64,000 nucleotides of DNA from Acidimicrobiia bacterium (lineage in GTDB: Bacteria; Actinomycetota; Acidimicrobiia; Spongiisociales; UBA11373), in the NCBI GenBank assembly GCA_029263095.1, contig JAJCYA010000001.1:22523-86522 (forward strand). Reading direction: 5' to 3'. A model generated the notes under the pieces. It had not been told where the DNA came from. It saw only the letters and a program-made list of their open reading frames with translations, and searched no databases. Of this stretch, positions 9,077-17,148 are shown in pieces. Position 1 is the stretch's first letter; each line of letters opens with the position of its first letter. A program made the position numbers and the translations under genes.

Positions 9077-9246
9077 AAGGAGATTGAACGCCGCTGGTCT
9101 CTCCCAATCCTCGAGAAGATCGAAGCGGTGTAGTTAGGCCATCCCTTGATTCATCGTACCTTCGACGCCACCACCAGCGGTATGCCGGTTGATGCCTTGC
9201 ACTCTGTCCGTCGTGGATCTGATGCGGATGAAGCCACTCAGCAGCC

Positions 9247-10128
9247 ATGAGCTCGCCCCCTCTGCTCTCGATCGGGATCCCGCTGTACGCAGCGGCTGAG
9301 TTCTACGACAACATCGTGTCCAACATCGACGGGATCGACTACCCGAACGTCGAGATCCTCATCTCCGACAGGCACGGTCTGGACGACACCATCGAACGGC
9401 TCGAAGAGCGGTACCGCGACGATGACCGGGTCACGACCCACCAACACGACGACGGACTCGGCTGGTGGCACAACTACAACTTTCTCCTCGCACAGGCCTC
9501 GGGCAAGTACTTCCGCTGGCTCCCCCAGGACGACCTTCTGCCGAAGCGGGGTCTGGACAAGCTGGTCGATCGCCTGGAAGAGGACCCGGAGATCATCCTG
9601 GTGTACAACCTGATCGAGAACCTGGATGCAGCCGGCCGAGTTGTGAGCACCGGTGGACACGATCTGAAGCATGCGGCCAAGCGCCGAAGGCCGTGGAGAT
9701 ATCGCGATGCCCTGAGCGTGGCAGCGCAGCTGCATCATCAGGGAGCGGGCGCCGGCATCCTTCGGCGAGACCAAGTCGTCGCTGCCGGCATTGCCATTCC
9801 ACCGGTCCGGGGCGGACTGGGAGGAACACTGGCGTTCCGGTACGCCCTGGCTTGTCGTGGTCGCTTCGAAATGGTCACCGATGTCGTCGGCCATTACCGG
9901 TGGCACACCGGCAACTACAGCGTCTACACCCGCAAGACCTGGCGCAACAAGTGGGACTACTTCAAGGTTGCCCGCTCATTTGATCAACCGGGGGGCACTC
10001 GAGCGGTCCGGGTGGCAAGGAACGCGGCCCTACTGGTGGCGTCGGTGATCGTCGGTCCCGCCATTCAGTTTGCGTGGTGGCGGAGTCCTCGCGGGCGCCT
10101 CGCCCGGCGGACGTTGCGTTCCGAATAG
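9247..10128 (+). CDS. Family 2 glycosyltransferase
   Basis: This 293-residue GT-A glycosyltransferase transfers a sugar from a nucleotide donor. The N-terminal LLSIGIPLYAAAEF, the NVEILISDRHG strand and the donor-binding acidic motif WLPQDDLLPKRG (around residue 95) are typical of GT2. The C-terminus has one hydrophobic stretch (AALLVASVIVGPAIQFAWW) that may tether it to the membrane, followed by a basic tail. It is divergent from the FdtA-like cupin across 170 bases, so both may share a control region and act in the same surface-polysaccharide pathway. Acceptor and linkage are unknown. Confidence 0.88.
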   Translation: MSSPPLLSIGIPLYAAAEFYDNIVSNIDGIDYPNVEILISDRHGLDDTIERLEERYRDDDRVTTHQHDDGLGWWHNYNFLLAQASGKYFRWLPQDDLLPKRGLDKLVDRLEEDPEIILVYNLIENLDAAGRVVSTGGHDLKHAAKRRRPWRYRDALSVAAQLHHQGAGAGILRRDQVVAAGIAIPPVRGGLGGTLAFRYALACRGRFEMVTDVVGHYRWHTGNYSVYTRKTWRNKWDYFKVARSFDQPGGTRAVRVARNAALLVASVIVGPAIQFAWWRSPRGRLARRTLRSE

Positions 10129-10325
10129 CCTCTTTCGCCGCGAGTCGGCGTTCCGGAAGGGTTGGCCGCGTGCCGCCGCAACACGCTGAGCACTTCGCTC
10201 AGGACGCGGGGGCGCTGGGTGTTGGGGTCAGGATCTAGGGACCAGGCCAGGATGAGCCGTCCACCCAGCGGAAACAGACGCTGCCGTATCTAGACGAGCG
10301 TCTCAGCCATGGACCGTTCCACCGT

Positions 10326-10368
10326 TTCGGCATACGTTGCCGAACAGGTGGTCCGAAGGGCGGACCAC
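10326..10368 (+). promoter_or_regulatory. Two adjacent inverted repeats upstream of the NmrA-like gene
   Basis: TTCGGC and GCCGAA (10326-10344) are separated by 7 bases. GTGGTCCG and CGGACCAC (10348-10368) are separated by 5. Both are perfect and sit just before the AAGGAG Shine-Dalgarno (10373-10378). They could be operator half-sites for a regulator or mRNA hairpins affecting translation. No factor can be assigned. Confidence 0.4.
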
Positions 10369-10386
10369 AGACAAGGAGACGTTCCA

Positions 10387-11232
10387 ATGACAAACACCGA
10401 TCAGAGGCCAATCCTGGTGCTTGGCGCAACCGGCAAGACCGGCCGCCGAGTGGCAGACCGCCTCGCCGCCAGTGGCGTCGCAGTCCGCGCCGGATCTCGC
10501 CACGGCACTCCCCCGTTCGACTGGCATGACCCCGCCACGTGGTCCCCGGCCCTCGACGGAGTGCGCGCCGCGTACATTTCCTACTACCCCGATCTTGCGG
10601 TGCAAGGCGCAGTCGAGGCGACCGGTGAATTCGCCAAGGTGGCAGTCGACCACGGCGTCAATCGCTTGGTGTTGCTCGCTGGGCGGGGCGAGGAGGAGGC
10701 AGAACGCGCCGAGGAGGGCGTCGCAGATTCGGGCGCGGATCTCACAATCGTCCGCTCAACATGGTTCATGCAGAATTTCAGCGAGGGTGACTTTCGGCCG
10801 CAGTTGCTCAACGGGCTGGTGACCCTTCCCGCCGGGGACATGGTCGAGCCGTTCGTCGACATCGACGACCTGGCCGATGTGGCGGTGGCAGCACTGACTG
10901 AGGACGGCCACGCCGGCCAGCTGTACGAATTGACGGGACCTCGGTTGCTGACATTCGCCGAAGCGATCGAGGAAATCTCGAGGGCAACCGGTCGCGACAT
11001 CCGATATGCACCGGTGTCGGTTGAGGAGTTCGCGGCCGCGATGGCCACCCAGGGAGTGCCGCAGGAAGCTATCGAGATCTTCAGCTTCCTGTTCGGCGAG
11101 GTCCTCGACGGCCGCAACGCGCACCTGACCGACGGTGTTCAGCGGGCGCTGGGACGAGAGCCGCGGGACTTCGAACACTTCGCCCAGGATGCCGCAGCTG
11201 CGGGCGCCTGGGATTCGAGCCAGAAGGGATAG
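10387..11232 (+). CDS. NmrA-like NAD(P)-binding protein
   Basis: This 281-residue atypical short-chain dehydrogenase carries the nucleotide-binding motif ILVLGATGKTGRRVADRLA at its N-terminus. The usual catalytic Tyr-x3-Lys is not obvious, which fits the NmrA group, whose members act as redox sensors or reductases such as NAD(P)H:quinone reductases. The ATG at 10387 is chosen because AAGGAG lies just upstream; the frame extends 26 codons further but without a ribosome binding site. It is followed after 5 bases by a DUF1772 gene and then by an AraC-type regulator, a set often seen together and probably one regulon. Substrate unknown. Confidence 0.85.
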   Translation: MTNTDQRPILVLGATGKTGRRVADRLAASGVAVRAGSRHGTPPFDWHDPATWSPALDGVRAAYISYYPDLAVQGAVEATGEFAKVAVDHGVNRLVLLAGRGEEEAERAEEGVADSGADLTIVRSTWFMQNFSEGDFRPQLLNGLVTLPAGDMVEPFVDIDDLADVAVAALTEDGHAGQLYELTGPRLLTFAEAIEEISRATGRDIRYAPVSVEEFAAAMATQGVPQEAIEIFSFLFGEVLDGRNAHLTDGVQRALGREPRDFEHFAQDAAAAGAWDSSQKG

Positions 11233-11237
11233 GAATC

Positions 11238-11735
11238 ATGGACGCACTTCAGGGAACCGCACTCATTGCGGCAACGATCACGATGGGCATCGCCGCTGGG
11301 GTCTACACCCTCTACATGGTCGTGATCATGCCGGGATTGGCCAGAACGGACGACCGCACCTTCGTTGGCGCGTTTCAGCAGATCGACAGGGCAATTGTTG
11401 GCCCATTCCTCTTGGTGTTCTTCATTGGACCGCTCGGACTGGGGACTTGGGCAGCCGCGCTCCACATCGGAGATGCAGACCCGACTGCGTTCAGGCTGAT
11501 CGCGGCTGCGGTCGGTCTGCAGGTAGTCATGGCCCTCATCACGTTGAGCGTCAACGTGCCGCTCAACAACAGAATCAGGGCGGCTGGGGACCCAAGTCGG
11601 ATTGGCGATCTAGCCGCCGTCCGGCATAGGTTCAACGAGCATCGCTGGGTCCGCTGGAACCGAGTTCGGACGCTTGCTGCCCTTGTGGCGTTCGGGCTGA
11701 TCTCATGGTCGCTCGTGCTAAGCGGTGGGAAATGA
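11238..11735 (+). CDS. DUF1772 (anthrone oxygenase-like) membrane protein
   Basis: This 165-residue protein has four predicted membrane helices: a first near TALIAATITMGIAAGVYTLY, two in the middle (GPFLLVFFIGPLGLGTW and LIAAAVGLQVVMALITL) and one at the C-terminus. Between the third and fourth is the family stretch NVPLNNRIRAAGD followed by RWVRWNRVRT, characteristic of DUF1772. Some family members are described as anthrone-oxygenase-like, but a catalytic role here is unproven. It begins 5 bases after the NmrA-like gene, so the two are very likely one transcription unit acting on the same small molecule. Confidence 0.8.
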   Translation: MDALQGTALIAATITMGIAAGVYTLYMVVIMPGLARTDDRTFVGAFQQIDRAIVGPFLLVFFIGPLGLGTWAAALHIGDADPTAFRLIAAAVGLQVVMALITLSVNVPLNNRIRAAGDPSRIGDLAAVRHRFNEHRWVRWNRVRTLAALVAFGLISWSLVLSGGK

Positions 11736-11775
11736 GCCCGACCGACGGCGACGCCGAATGACCTCCACATCGAAT

Positions 11776-11811
11776 CTCGTCCGGGTGACGCACGTGTGTC
11801 GCCCGGACGAG
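11776..11811. promoter_or_regulatory. 36-bp inverted repeat centred on CACGTG
   Basis: The arms CTCGTCCGGG (11776-11785) and CCCGGACGAG (11802-11811) are perfect complements, and pairing continues to the CACGTG centre with only two mismatches, both tolerable as G-U pairs in RNA. It lies 41 bases after the DUF1772 stop and 57 bases before the AraC start. No T-rich tract follows, so an operator for the AraC protein is at least as likely as a terminator. Confidence 0.55.
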
Positions 11812-11868
11812 CTCGTTCGCCGGCCATGCGGGCGAACCTACCGGGGACACCTTTGCTACCGTCGGCGC

Positions 11869-12813
11869 ATGGATGCCCTCTCCGGTCTACTAGATGGCAC
11901 CCGGGCTCGCCATGCCTTCCTGCTCCGAACGTCGTGGTCTGGGCCCTGGGCCCTGCGTGTCATGACAGAAGAGGTCATGACCACCCTGGCCGCGTCCCGA
12001 GGCCAGTTCTGGATCATCCACGAGGGCCTCGAACCGATCCTCGTCGGTCCCGGCGACTTTGCGATCACCCGGGGGCCTGAGCATTACATCGTGGCGGATC
12101 ATCCCGACACAGAGCCGACAATCGAGATCCACCCGGGACAGGTGTGCAAGTCGCTCACCGGCCAGCCCCTCGAAAACGAGATGTCTCTTGGTGTACGGAG
12201 CTGGGGGAATCACGACGAGGGAGAAACAGTGATGCTCGTCGGTGCCTACAACTCCTTCGGCGAGATCGGCGAGCGCCTGATCCGAACGTTGCCGCCTGCG
12301 ATCCGCCTGACGCCCGACGACTGGGACGGCACGTTGGTGACACTCCTCAACGACGAAGTGGTGAAGGACAACCCGGGTCAGGAGACAGTCCTCGACCGGA
12401 TGCTCGATTTGCTCGTCGTCACGGCCTTGCGAGCCTGGTTCGATCGACCTGACGCCGAGCCGCCTGCGTGGTACAAGGCGCAGTCCGACCCGATCGTTGG
12501 GACGGCCTTGCGGCTCATGCAGAACAACCCTGCCGAGCCCTGGACGGTCGCCAGCGTCGCAGCCGAGACCGGAGTGTCCCGAGCTGTGCTCGCGCGTCGA
12601 TTCAACGAGCTGCTCGGCGAGCCACCGATCAGCTTCCTCGCCTCGTGGCGGATCGAGCTCGCCGCGGACCTGCTCCGCCGACGTGACATGACTGTGGGCG
12701 CCGTAGCCCAACAAGTCGGGTACTCGACCCCATATGCGCTCAGCACAGCCTTCAAGCGGCTACGAGGCATCAGCCCAAGCGAGCACCGAGAGTTGGTGGC
12801 GGCTACCGCCTGA
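11869..12813 (+). CDS. AraC-family regulator with N-terminal cupin (Cupin_6 type)
   Basis: This 314-residue transcription factor has an N-terminal ligand-sensing cupin (residues about 5-190, beginning MDALSGLLDGTRARHAFLLR) and a C-terminal AraC double helix-turn-helix (VASVAAETGVSRAVLARRF and VGAVAQQVGYSTPYALSTAF). The ATG at 11869 is preferred: homology begins there, and a TACCGT box lies 6 bases before it, suggesting a leaderless mRNA; a longer frame exists but runs through the inverted repeat. This subfamily commonly sits beside NmrA/DUF1772 genes and probably controls them. The inducer is unknown. Confidence 0.9.
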   Translation: MDALSGLLDGTRARHAFLLRTSWSGPWALRVMTEEVMTTLAASRGQFWIIHEGLEPILVGPGDFAITRGPEHYIVADHPDTEPTIEIHPGQVCKSLTGQPLENEMSLGVRSWGNHDEGETVMLVGAYNSFGEIGERLIRTLPPAIRLTPDDWDGTLVTLLNDEVVKDNPGQETVLDRMLDLLVVTALRAWFDRPDAEPPAWYKAQSDPIVGTALRLMQNNPAEPWTVASVAAETGVSRAVLARRFNELLGEPPISFLASWRIELAADLLRRRDMTVGAVAQQVGYSTPYALSTAFKRLRGISPSEHRELVAATA

Positions 12814-12979
12814 AATCCGCTCACAGCGACCCCGGCGAACCGGTCACGGAGCCAAAGCAGATCAACGTGCCCCAAACGCGCCTGATTCGAACATGAACCG
12901 CTGGGTGTCCAATAAGACTGAACTCGAAGCTACCCGCAGTGCACACGGAGGTGGTAGCGGATTAGGCGCGCCCGCCCGG

Positions 12980-13576
12980 TCAGCGCTCAGCGACAGCGGC
13001 GAGGATGGTTCGCGCTCCGGTGGTAGCGATTGTTGCTGTTTCGTCGGGAGCCTTGACGGATTGCTCGACGAGACCGTTGAGCATGTGTCGCACCAAGACG
13101 ACATCGATGTCAGGGGTGAGGTCGCGACGAAAGACTCCGCGTTGTTGTCCTTGTTCGAGTACCTCACGAACGCAGCGGTTGAGGGCATCGTCGTACTCAC
13201 TGAGCGTTGCTCGGGCGTCGGCTGAGAGCCCGTGCTCGATGCCGGGCGCATGATGGGCGTGGACCCCAAGCGACACGACGTGGCGCACGAGCTGTTCGAG
13301 CTTTCCCTCGGGATCGTCGACAACGCGCAATGAGGACTCGAGCAGTTGGATGCTCTCTCGGTTGTGGCGGCCGATCGCCTCGGCAACGATGCTGTCCACA
13401 TCGCGATAGTGGTTGTACAGCGTCTGACGCGATACGCCAGCAGTCTCGGCGACTTTCATCATCGTCACGGCCCCGAGACCATCGTGGGCGATGAGTTCCA
13501 GTGCTGCGTGGATGATCCGATCCTCGGTCGAGGACCCCGCGGCAGCTGACGCTGGCCGCTCTGAAGAAGGTGTCAT
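12980..13576 (-). CDS. TetR-family transcriptional regulator of the ABC exporter
   Basis: This 198-residue repressor has a TetR helix-turn-helix at residues about 20-65 (AVTMMKVAETAGVSRQTLYN) and a C-terminal ligand domain. Its start codon overlaps the stop of the ABC permease gene (ATGA), which fixes the start at 13576 and makes it the third gene of the exporter operon. By family precedent it should bind the exported drug or a related molecule and repress the operon; the likely target is the promoter at 15370-15398 upstream of the ATPase gene. The inducing compound cannot be predicted. Confidence 0.9.
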   Translation of the reverse strand: MTPSSERPASAAAGSSTEDRIIHAALELIAHDGLGAVTMMKVAETAGVSRQTLYNHYRDVDSIVAEAIGRHNRESIQLLESSLRVVDDPEGKLEQLVRHVVSLGVHAHHAPGIEHGLSADARATLSEYDDALNRCVREVLEQGQQRGVFRRDLTPDIDVVLVRHMLNGLVEQSVKAPDETATIATTGARTILAAVAER

Positions 13577-14382
13577 CGTGCTTCCGCCTGATAGAGGCGA
13601 ACCGACATCGGGGCGAACAGCAGGAGAAGGACGGCCGTCCAGCCGAGAGTCAGCAAGATGTCGCCTCCAGCTGGGGATCCGCTCGCCAGTCCCCGGACTG
13701 CGTCGGACGCCGCAGAGATTGGTTGGTATGTGACGAAGTCCTGCAGCCAACCCGGCATGGTCTCAGCGGGGGCGAAAGCGGTGCTGGCGAGCATGAGTGG
13801 AAACAGCCAGAACATCGAGAGCATGCCGACCACGTCAGGCTGCCTGACCTTCGCTGCGATCGCGGCTCCGAGCCACGAGAAGCCATACCCGACAGCCGTC
13901 GCGAGGGCGATGGCACCAAGAGCGCCGAGTGGCGAGGCGAAGCGATAACCCATCAGAAGCGCCACGAGCGCGACAAGGACGAGACCTGCGACGTTGCGAA
14001 CTGCGTCGGCAATGGTCCGCCCGGCGATCACGGCTGCTCGGCTCATGGGCAGCGACCGGAATCGGTCGGTCACTCCCTCAGTGAGATCGGCGGCGAGTCC
14101 GAGGCTCGTCTGCTGTGCCCCCTGAAGCGCGGTGATCACGAAGACTCCGGGAACGAGGAAGTCCAGGTAGTCGATGCCGGCCCCTGCGCCGATCGAACCA
14201 CCGAAGATGTAGTTGAACAGAACCAGGAAGAACACACCCATCACGACGGCGAACGCGAGCAGATCGGGTTGCCGCATCGTGCGAATGGTGTCCCGCCACA
14301 GGACCGTGATGGTGTCTTGAAAGACTCCGCGGAACCGTAGCGCGAGGCTCCGACGCGTCGCAGTCTCACTCATGGCGGTCAT
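13573..14382 (-). CDS. ABC-2 type permease (DrrB-like)
   Basis: This 269-residue integral membrane subunit belongs to the daunorubicin-resistance DrrB type. About six membrane segments are visible, including LLAFAVVMGVFFLVLFNYIF and AGLVLVALVALLMGYRF, and the family stretch LAADLTEGVTDRFRSLPMSR after the second segment. It begins ATGA, overlapping the stop of the ATPase gene, and ends ATGA into the TetR gene, so all three are coupled. Together with the ATPase it should export a hydrophobic compound or lipid across the cytoplasmic membrane. Substrate unknown. Confidence 0.92.
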   Translation of the reverse strand: MTAMSETATRRSLALRFRGVFQDTITVLWRDTIRTMRQPDLLAFAVVMGVFFLVLFNYIFGGSIGAGAGIDYLDFLVPGVFVITALQGAQQTSLGLAADLTEGVTDRFRSLPMSRAAVIAGRTIADAVRNVAGLVLVALVALLMGYRFASPLGALGAIALATAVGYGFSWLGAAIAAKVRQPDVVGMLSMFWLFPLMLASTAFAPAETMPGWLQDFVTYQPISAASDAVRGLASGSPAGGDILLTLGWTAVLLLLFAPMSVRLYQAEAR

Positions 14383-15362
14383 GTCGACACCTCCTCTCTC
14401 TCAGTGGGTGCGCCGGTCAGGCTGAGGAACACGTCGTCCAGGGTTGGGCGACGCAGCTGGAAGTCGGAGATCGAGATGCCACGATCCTGGAGGCGCCGCA
14501 GCAATTCGAGCGAGCGGTCCACGTCGTCTCCGACCGGTATCCCGATACTCCCGGCATCGGCGTCATAGGCAAGACCGTCGACTTCACCGACGAGGCCGAC
14601 GGCACGGTCAAGATCCCCTGCGGCGACGTGAACCTCCAGCACATCACGTTGCAGCCCTCGTTTGAGTTCCTTTGGAGGGCCGGAGGCGATGATCTGCCCC
14701 CTATCGATGATCAGGATCTCATCCGCCAGTTGATCGGCTTCGTCGAGGTACTGCGTTGTGAGCACAATCGCCGTCCCCCGATCAGCGAGCTCCGCAATCT
14801 CGCTCCACAGCTCGGCTCGGCTTCGCGGATCGAGACCAGTGGTCGGCTCGTCCAAGAACAGCGCGGTTGGATTGGCAACGAGAGCAGCGGCCACGTCGAG
14901 GCGGCGTCGCTGACCCCCGGAGTAGGTGCCAACGACTCGATCGGCGAACTCGACCATATCGAATTGCGCAATCAGTTCGTCCGTTCGTTGCCGTCGCTCG
15001 GCCCGAGGAATCTTGTAGAGGCGGCCAAACAGGTCCAGGTTCTCTCTCGCCGTCAGCTTTTCATCAACCGCGGCCGACTGTCCCGCCAAGCCGACCAGCT
15101 CGCGGACCTGATCAGGTTGAGTCTTCACGTCGAACCCGCCGACGGCTGCCGAGCCTCCATCGATGGACGCCAGCGTGGTCAGCATGTTGATGGTCGTCGT
15201 CTTCCCGGCACCGTTCGGACCAAGCAGGCCGACGATCTGACCGGCATTCACTAGGAAGCTCAGATCGTTCACTGCCTCGACGTCGCCGAACCGCTTGCGC
15301 AGGTTCGTCGCCACGACCACTGGCTCTGAGGTAGTTCTTGTGTTCGCAATAGATGTGGACAT
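14379..15362 (-). CDS. ABC transporter ATPase (DrrA-like)
   Basis: This 327-residue nucleotide-binding subunit has Walker A GLLGPNGAGKTTTINML, signature YSGGQRRRLDVAAAL and Walker B TALFLDEPTTGLD, followed by a DrrA-type C-terminal domain (residues about 225-320). The ATG at 15362 is set by homology (MSTSIANTRTTSEP, then the core domain) and by the promoter: a CATACT -10 element ends 7 bases upstream. It is the first gene of the exporter-TetR operon. It energises the DrrB-like permease by ATP hydrolysis on the cytoplasmic face. Confidence 0.95.
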   Translation of the reverse strand: MSTSIANTRTTSEPVVVATNLRKRFGDVEAVNDLSFLVNAGQIVGLLGPNGAGKTTTINMLTTLASIDGGSAAVGGFDVKTQPDQVRELVGLAGQSAAVDEKLTARENLDLFGRLYKIPRAERRQRTDELIAQFDMVEFADRVVGTYSGGQRRRLDVAAALVANPTALFLDEPTTGLDPRSRAELWSEIAELADRGTAIVLTTQYLDEADQLADEILIIDRGQIIASGPPKELKRGLQRDVLEVHVAAGDLDRAVGLVGEVDGLAYDADAGSIGIPVGDDVDRSLELLRRLQDRGISISDFQLRRPTLDDVFLSLTGAPTEREEVST

Positions 15363-15398
15363 AGTGTCCAGTATGCCCGACAGTACGTCCACTGTCAA
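15363..15398 (-). promoter_or_regulatory. Consensus promoter for a leaderless exporter operon
   Basis: On the minus strand TTGACA (15398-15393), a 17-base spacer and CATACT (15375-15370) are followed by only 7 bases before the ATG. The predicted start of transcription therefore falls at or next to the start codon, giving a leaderless mRNA. The spacer and flanks hold imperfect AGTG...CACT symmetry, a possible site for the TetR protein encoded in the operon. Confidence 0.75.
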
Positions 15399-15567
15399 CG
15401 GGCTAGGCCCTGCGCGAGGCTTCCGGGCATGCGATGGCATCTCTTGCTTGTTGCCCTGTCGGTTGTCCCCGCATCTTCTCAGACGTCGTCTTCGAGGGTC
15501 GGAGAGCCACGGTGAGTATCTCGGCGAAACACCACTATCTCCTGGGGCCGACACCGCAACGTTGCAG

Positions 15568-16818
15568 CTACTCGGCCGCGACGGGAAAGTCCACGTTCTC
15601 CGCCCAACGGTCCAAATGGACGGCCAGCAGTGGGTTGCCGGGAACCGGGTTGTGGACCTCAGGGTCTGTTCCGTATTCCAGATTGAAACCGTCCCAGTCG
15701 GCGGTATCAGCGCGCCAGGTGTAGTACGCGTAGTTCCACCCGAACTGCTCAAACAGGGTCGTCTGGGCGCGGTGGAAATCGGGCGCGCCCGGCACCCACC
15801 GCATCGAACCGAATTCGCCCACGTAGATCGGGACATCGTACGTTTCGGAGAACTCGACTACGGGTTGCAGATCCTGTTCCAACCACGCCTCGTCAAGAGT
15901 GATCAACTCCCCTTCGTCATCAACCACATCCGGGTAGCTGATCTCGAAGTCCTGTCCCGGCTCATAGTCCTGGTTGGTGTAGACGTCGGGACCGTAGGCA
16001 TGCAGGCTGTAGATGGTGCGCTCGTCCCCTGTGGGCAACAACGCAGCGAACCACGCAGCTTCCCCCCAGTTGAGGCTGCCCACGATGATCGGCGTGGCCG
16101 CATCTACCTCACGGATCGACGAAGTGACCCTCACTGCGAACGCGTTCCAGTCCTGGAGCGTGCCCTCCGCCTTCTCCCGAACCTCGAGGGGACTCAATTC
16201 GCCTTCCGGATCAATCAGAGTGTTGATGCGCGGCTCCACCATGAGGTTGTATCCAACAACGACTTCCGAGTCGCGATAGCGCTCTGCTGTGAAGCGCCAC
16301 ATCTCGATCCAGGCCTCGTTGGCGTCCTCGTCAATCCAGAGGTCGTAGAGCGGATCGTCGCCGCCAACAATGGCGGCCTCGTTGCGGCCGGGTCCGGTTC
16401 GGAAGTGGATCACCACGTAAATCCCCACTTCTTCGGCCCAGCCGATCAGATCGTCCAACTGGCCCAGAGCGATCGGATTCACGTCATAGGGAGGTCGCTG
16501 GCTGAAGACACCGTCGTAGGAGGCATTGATGAGATTGGCACCCTGATCCCGCAAGTCCAGGATGTCCTCGCGGCCTATGAACTCCACGCACGAACCCGAT
16601 TCACCCAGCCAACAGGGGTGCAGATCGGCGCCACGGAGGTGCGGGCCGCTGTCCATGTCCCACAGGGTCATCTTGTCGGACGGTGAATCCGCTGCGGTCG
16701 CGGCCGCAGTGGGCGACGGCAACACCTCCTCCAGGCCACCGTTCGGAACCTGCGAGTCGCCCCCGCAGGAAGCGAAAAGGCAAGCCAAGACGACGAGAAC
16801 GGCACCGCTACCTCTCAT
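15568..16818 (-). CDS. Secreted lipoprotein with GH5-like (cellulase-fold) domain
   Basis: This 416-residue protein has a lipoprotein signal peptide with lipobox LFASC (C18), a low-complexity linker to about residue 50, and a TIM-barrel glycoside hydrolase domain of the GH5 type. The presumed acid/base Glu is E195 in NLMVEP and the nucleophile is E335 in IYVGEFGS, matching the NEP and strand-7 motifs of clan GH-A. It would be anchored outside the cell and cut a beta-linked glycan; substrate is not predictable. It is monocistronic, about 170 bases beyond the exporter promoter. A catalytically degenerate member cannot be excluded, though both glutamates are present. Confidence 0.85.
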   Translation of the reverse strand: MRGSGAVLVVLACLFASCGGDSQVPNGGLEEVLPSPTAAATAADSPSDKMTLWDMDSGPHLRGADLHPCWLGESGSCVEFIGREDILDLRDQGANLINASYDGVFSQRPPYDVNPIALGQLDDLIGWAEEVGIYVVIHFRTGPGRNEAAIVGGDDPLYDLWIDEDANEAWIEMWRFTAERYRDSEVVVGYNLMVEPRINTLIDPEGELSPLEVREKAEGTLQDWNAFAVRVTSSIREVDAATPIIVGSLNWGEAAWFAALLPTGDERTIYSLHAYGPDVYTNQDYEPGQDFEISYPDVVDDEGELITLDEAWLEQDLQPVVEFSETYDVPIYVGEFGSMRWVPGAPDFHRAQTTLFEQFGWNYAYYTWRADTADWDGFNLEYGTDPEVHNPVPGNPLLAVHLDRWAENVDFPVAAE

Positions 16819-16954
16819 GAACCGACCCTACCAGCGCTCGCAGCACGGTTCGGAAACACCCCGGTCCGACACTAACTAGCCCGTGAGACCGAAGAAGACC
16901 AGAGCGGCTCGACCCAGTCGAACCAGGTCGCCATCGCCAATTCGTCCAATGCGC

Positions 16955-17128
16955 TCGCCGAGTGTTGTCTCCAGCGACGAGCACCTCTACGTCCTGGATC
17001 GTTCCGACGGATCCGAGGTGACTCGCCTGGCCGTCGGCGAGCCGGTGCGGACATCACCTGCGGTGGTCGGAGATTGGCTGTGTTTCGGCGCCCACGACGG
17101 CAAGGTGCACGCCTACCGCGTGGGATGA
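16955..17128 (+). pseudogene. Remnant of a PQQ/WD-type beta-propeller repeat protein
   Basis: About 55 residues read as the C-terminal blades of a BamB/PQQ-like propeller: DEHLYVLDRSDGSEV, then TSPAVVGDWLCFGAHDGKVH and a stop. Such proteins normally have seven or eight blades, about 350 residues or more. Upstream in this frame the sequence turns into Arg/Pro/Ser-rich text without propeller character, and no other frame carries the missing blades before the GH5-like gene. I see the 3' end of a gene whose front has been deleted. An in-frame GTG at 16883 could still allow an 81-residue peptide. Confidence 0.6.
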
Positions 17129-17148
17129 GCCGCCGAGGCGGACCGGCG

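Noticed and set aside
13570..14340. Plus-strand frame of 256 codons opposite the ABC permease
   Set aside because: Polar, repeat-free antisense of a clear membrane protein; no ribosome binding site.
15295..16686. Long plus-strand open frame across the GH5-like gene
   Set aside because: It is the antisense shadow of the lipoprotein gene, has no domain character, and high GC makes such frames common.
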